Shown one piece after another: positions 62,035 to 64,000 of a stretch of 64,000 nt of DNA; position 1 is the first letter of the stretch; every line of letters starts with the position of its first letter. This stretch comes from CAIYUC01 sp963682005. GTDB lineage: Bacteria; Bacteroidota; Bacteroidia; Bacteroidales; FEN-979. The notes below the pieces were generated by a model. The model worked only from the letters and a program-made list of their open reading frames with translations, did no database searches and had not been told where the DNA came from. Made by a program: the position numbers and the translations under genes. The stretch lies in contig OY820914.1 of assembly GCA_963682005.1 (NCBI GenBank), positions 4,898,001 to 4,962,000 on the forward strand, written 5' to 3'.

Positions 62035-62140
62035 TCGCCGCAAAAGCAACCTTGGGCGGGGCCCGGGCTTCCAGGATTAGGGTAAGAGAACAGGAAGCCC
62101 CGGACACAGTTGCGTTGCGGCGATGAGGCCTGCGCGGCCT
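62035..62140. other. Structured GC-rich segment inside the IS, 3' of the transposase
   Basis: Nested pairing: TCGCCGCAA (62035-62043) with TTGCGGCGA (62115-62123); GCAAC (62046-62050) with GTTGC (62109-62113); CCGGGCTTCC (62063-62072) with GGAAGCCCCGG (62093-62103, one bulge). A separate hairpin AGGCC-TGCGC-GGCCT follows at 62126-62140. No gene is visible here. It could be a small RNA or a DNA structure used by the transposase. Confidence 0.55.
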
Positions 62141-62203
62141 GAGCGCAAAATAAAAAAGAGGCCACCCTTTTGGGACAGCCTCTTTACACTTTGCATTTGC
62201 CGT

Positions 62204-62227
62204 TGTACCCGGGGCGGGACTAAAACC
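62204..62227 (-). other. tRNA 3'-end-like fragment, possible attachment site
   Basis: Minus strand reads GGTTTTAGTCCCGCC then CCGGGTACA, like the T-loop, T-stem and acceptor strand of a tRNA 3' end, although the 5' half of the T-stem and the rest of the tRNA are absent. It lies 195 bases upstream of an integrase gene, where an attachment core is expected. Confidence 0.3.
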
Positions 62228-62346
62228 TATACTTTCCGATTACATTTTTTTGATCTTCCAAACTTACTGTAAATAGTGGTTTACAAAACATGGTAAAATA
62301 TTCAATATATCAAAATTGTTGAAAAAAAAGTAATAAAATAGTAATT

Positions 62347-62368
62347 TACAGTCCCCTCTACAGTCCCC
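62347..62368. repeat. Direct repeat TACAGTCCCC x2 upstream of the integrase
   Basis: Two TACAGTCCCC copies 12 bases apart, followed by the integrase promoter. Possible binding sites for the integrase or an excisionase. Confidence 0.5.
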
Positions 62369-62385
62369 CCGACACTTTTTTATAT

Positions 62386-62393
62386 TATATTTG
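62386..62393 (+). promoter_or_regulatory. -7 element of the integrase gene
   Basis: TATATTTG, exact TAnnTTTG, 28 bases before the ATG at 62422. Confidence 0.45.
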
Positions 62394-62421
62394 TACTGTT
62401 CAAACCTTAAAACCTCTTTTT

Positions 62422-63687
62422 ATGGCCGGATCAGTTACATTTATTCTGAAGGACCCAAAGTCTAAGAATACAGAAACCCCGATTTACCTTGTGTTTTGGT
62501 ACGATAAAATCAGAATCAAAGTTTCCACAGGCGAAAAAATAAAACCTAAGTACTGGAATTCAGATGACCACAGACCCAGGATTGTCAAAGAATTTCAACA
62601 GGCGGAGAATCTGAAAACCAGTTTAGACACAAAAGAAATCAAAGTAATGAACACCGCCCGGGACCATATTGCCAAATTTGGAACCGTCAAACCGGAAACC
62701 CTCCGCGGGGAAATCGTTAATGTATTACGGCCTAAACCGGTTGACGAACCGGAAACAATGACATTTTTCAAATCCATTGAACAGTACATTAAGACCGTTA
62801 ACCGATCCCCCCGGACAAAATTGAGTTATGGAACCACCCAAAACACTTTAACGAAATATTCCGGGACCCTGAAAAAGGAATTGGACTTTGATGATATCAA
62901 CATGGATTTTTATGAGGCCTTTCAAAAGTACTGTTATAACATTGAAAATTACTCCCTTAATACCTTTGGGGATCACATCAAAAAGGTCAAAGTATTTATG
63001 AATTATGCAAACGATAAAGGTTATACAACAAACCAGGGACACAAACACCGGAAATTTCAGACGGTTGAAGAAACGGCGGAATCTATTTACCTTACTGATT
63101 CTGAAATAACGACACTGTACGAACACGATTTTACAAAGAATAAAAAATATGACCGGGTCCGGGATTTGTTCATCATCGGTTGTTATACTGGTTTACGATT
63201 CTCCGATCTGTCACAGCTCACACCGGACAATTTTATTAAGGGCGGGACACAATTAAGGATCAAAACGGTAAAGACCGGGGAAATGGTGGTTATCCCCCTC
63301 CACTGGACAATTAAAGAGATATTGCAAAAATATGAAGGTAGGACCCCGCGCCCGATCAGTAACCAAAAGATGAATGATTACATCAAAGAGGTTTGCGAAC
63401 AGGCCGAACTAAACGAAAAAATCAATATGACAAAGACATCAGGCCGGTTAAGTTTTGACCACACCCCGGAAAAATGGGAACTTGTCACCGTTCACACCGC
63501 GCGGAGGTCCTTTTGTACAAATATGTTCCTGGCAGGGGTCCCGACCCTTTCCATAATGAAAATTTCAGCACACCGGACGGAACGCGCATTTATGAAATAC
63601 ATTAAGGTCACACAGGAACAGAACGCGGAGTTATTGAGCAAACACCCGTATTTCACGAAATCCCCGTTAAAAGTAGTAAACCAGTAA
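62422..63687 (+). CDS. Tyrosine recombinase (Bacteroidota-type integrase)
   Basis: 421 residues: arm-binding domain (VTFILKDPKSKNTETPIYLVF, GEKIKPKYWN), SAM-like core-binding domain (about 115-205), catalytic domain with Arg in CYTGLRFSDLSQL, Lys in RIKTVKTGEMVVIPL, His-x-x-Arg in VTVHTARRSFCTNMF, His in ISAHRTERAFMKYIKV and the nucleophile Tyr in MKYIKV. Integrases of this build drive phages, conjugative and mobilisable elements. It marks the start of an element that continues beyond the window. Confidence 0.93.
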   Translation: MAGSVTFILKDPKSKNTETPIYLVFWYDKIRIKVSTGEKIKPKYWNSDDHRPRIVKEFQQAENLKTSLDTKEIKVMNTARDHIAKFGTVKPETLRGEIVNVLRPKPVDEPETMTFFKSIEQYIKTVNRSPRTKLSYGTTQNTLTKYSGTLKKELDFDDINMDFYEAFQKYCYNIENYSLNTFGDHIKKVKVFMNYANDKGYTTNQGHKHRKFQTVEETAESIYLTDSEITTLYEHDFTKNKKYDRVRDLFIIGCYTGLRFSDLSQLTPDNFIKGGTQLRIKTVKTGEMVVIPLHWTIKEILQKYEGRTPRPISNQKMNDYIKEVCEQAELNEKINMTKTSGRLSFDHTPEKWELVTVHTARRSFCTNMFLAGVPTLSIMKISAHRTERAFMKYIKVTQEQNAELLSKHPYFTKSPLKVVNQ

Positions 63688-63733
63688 AAAACTTTCCAGT
63701 AATTAACCGATTTAAACCATTAAAACCAACCCC

Positions 63734-64000
63734 ATGAAAACAAAGAAAAACCCCGGCCAAAAAGAATTCAGTTATCCCGAATTAAAACGCATTGATTGTT
63801 CTTTATATCCATTTAATGACACCCCCCGACAAGATATTGCATTCTGGTTACGGAAATCTAAAGAAAATTTGACCGGATGGATTCTACAGTTAACCGATAT
63901 TGCAAAAGAGGATGAAGTAAAATATTGTAAAACAATCAAATCCCTGAACCTTTATTTAAAAGATAAAGACAATACGATATCCGAAAGTATAGAGGTTCAA
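63734..64000 (+). CDS. Partial gene of unknown function, cut by the window edge
   Basis: 89 codons open to the last base with no stop, starting MKTKKNPGQKEFSYPELKRI and continuing DCSLYPFNDTPRQDIAFWLRK-like and LTDIAKEDEVKYCKTIKSL. It is the second gene of the element, 46 bases after the integrase stop and in the same direction. I do not recognise the family; the position suggests an accessory or regulatory gene of the element. Confidence 0.6.
   Translation, partial: MKTKKNPGQKEFSYPELKRIDCSLYPFNDTPRQDIAFWLRKSKENLTGWILQLTDIAKEDEVKYCKTIKSLNLYLKDKDNTISESIEVQ

Larger units (their letters stand above)
60325..62185 (+). mobile_element. IS1182-family insertion sequence
   Basis: 1861 bases bounded by inverted ends: left AAAGAGGCTGTCTCAAAAG, right (complement) AAAGAGGCTGTCCCAAAAG. 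The left end folds into a 17-bp hairpin (60325-60360) and the right end into a shorter one (62155-62185); both can stop transcription entering or leaving. I see no clear target-site duplication. It contains one intact transposase gene and, between that gene and the right end, a strongly structured GC-rich stretch (62035-62140). Confidence 0.88.

Noticed and set aside
62035..62123. Integron attC site
   Set aside because: The hairpin lacks the paired RYYYAAC/GTTRRRY ends and the extrahelical bases, and lies inside an IS element with no integron integrase.

Overview
The window is a piece of a Bacteroidota chromosome, probably an anaerobic member of the Bacteroidales-like branch. The evidence is a type IX secretion/gliding locus (porU, porV, porP/sprF, gldJ, a T9SS plug protein), the Bacteroidota-only lipoprotein TamL, and promoters with the TAnnTTTG -7 element. 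A tungsten-type aldehyde oxidoreductase with a tungstate transporter and pterin-cofactor genes points to anaerobic metabolism. I cannot name a species.

Layout. 1-9.6 kb: small envelope proteins, a DUF6600-type secreted protein, an AsmA/DUF748 protein, a PAP2 phosphatase, an OmpA-like lipoprotein, a B12-binding radical SAM enzyme and a cold-shock protein. Five of these genes share one unusual promoter, TTGTGTAACA-N20-xAACTTTG, which looks like the regulon of an alternative (ECF-like) sigma factor. 9.6-16.5 kb: tamL, the T9SS plug gene, a TrmH-family methyltransferase and the rpsF-rpsR-rplI operon. 16.6-32.6 kb: ispF, porV, then THREE tandem PorU-like C25 sortase genes, all with an intact His/Cys dyad, and divergently porP and gldJ. 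32.6-37.7 kb: murF, anmK, folC, thiS, thiF.

37.9-54.2 kb is a tungsten/molybdenum island: a biotin-enzyme carboxyltransferase subunit, a 720-aa AOR-family oxidoreductase, a P5C dehydrogenase, an MFS exporter, a ModE-type DNA-binding protein, wtpA, a sulfite-oxidase-fold-like protein, wtpB, wtpC, moeA, a compact moaA, moaC and a MOSC-MogA fusion. Four near-identical palindromes, CGwTATGy-N8-ACATAwCG, match the architecture of a ModE operator. They lie before the AOR gene, the P5C dehydrogenase, the modE-like gene and the sulfite-oxidase-like/wtpBC operon. Their position relative to the -7 elements suggests activation of the first two and repression of the last two.

54.4-60 kb holds a small cell-surface sugar cluster (DUF354, WbmS-type deacetylase, GNAT) and a large choice-of-anchor-L/FISUMP surface protein. 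60.3-62.2 kb is a complete IS1182-family element carrying an 89-nt nested hairpin behind its transposase. From 62.2 kb the window enters an integrative element: a tRNA-3'-end-like fragment, direct repeats, a tyrosine recombinase, and a partial gene cut by the window edge.

A signal outside the usual feature types: many gene junctions are filled by short tandem arrays of 7-9 bp units. The word differs from place to place (GCCAACA, AGTAGCGA, GGTGGTGA, TTTTGAC and others), but most arrays start at or within a few bases of a stop codon.
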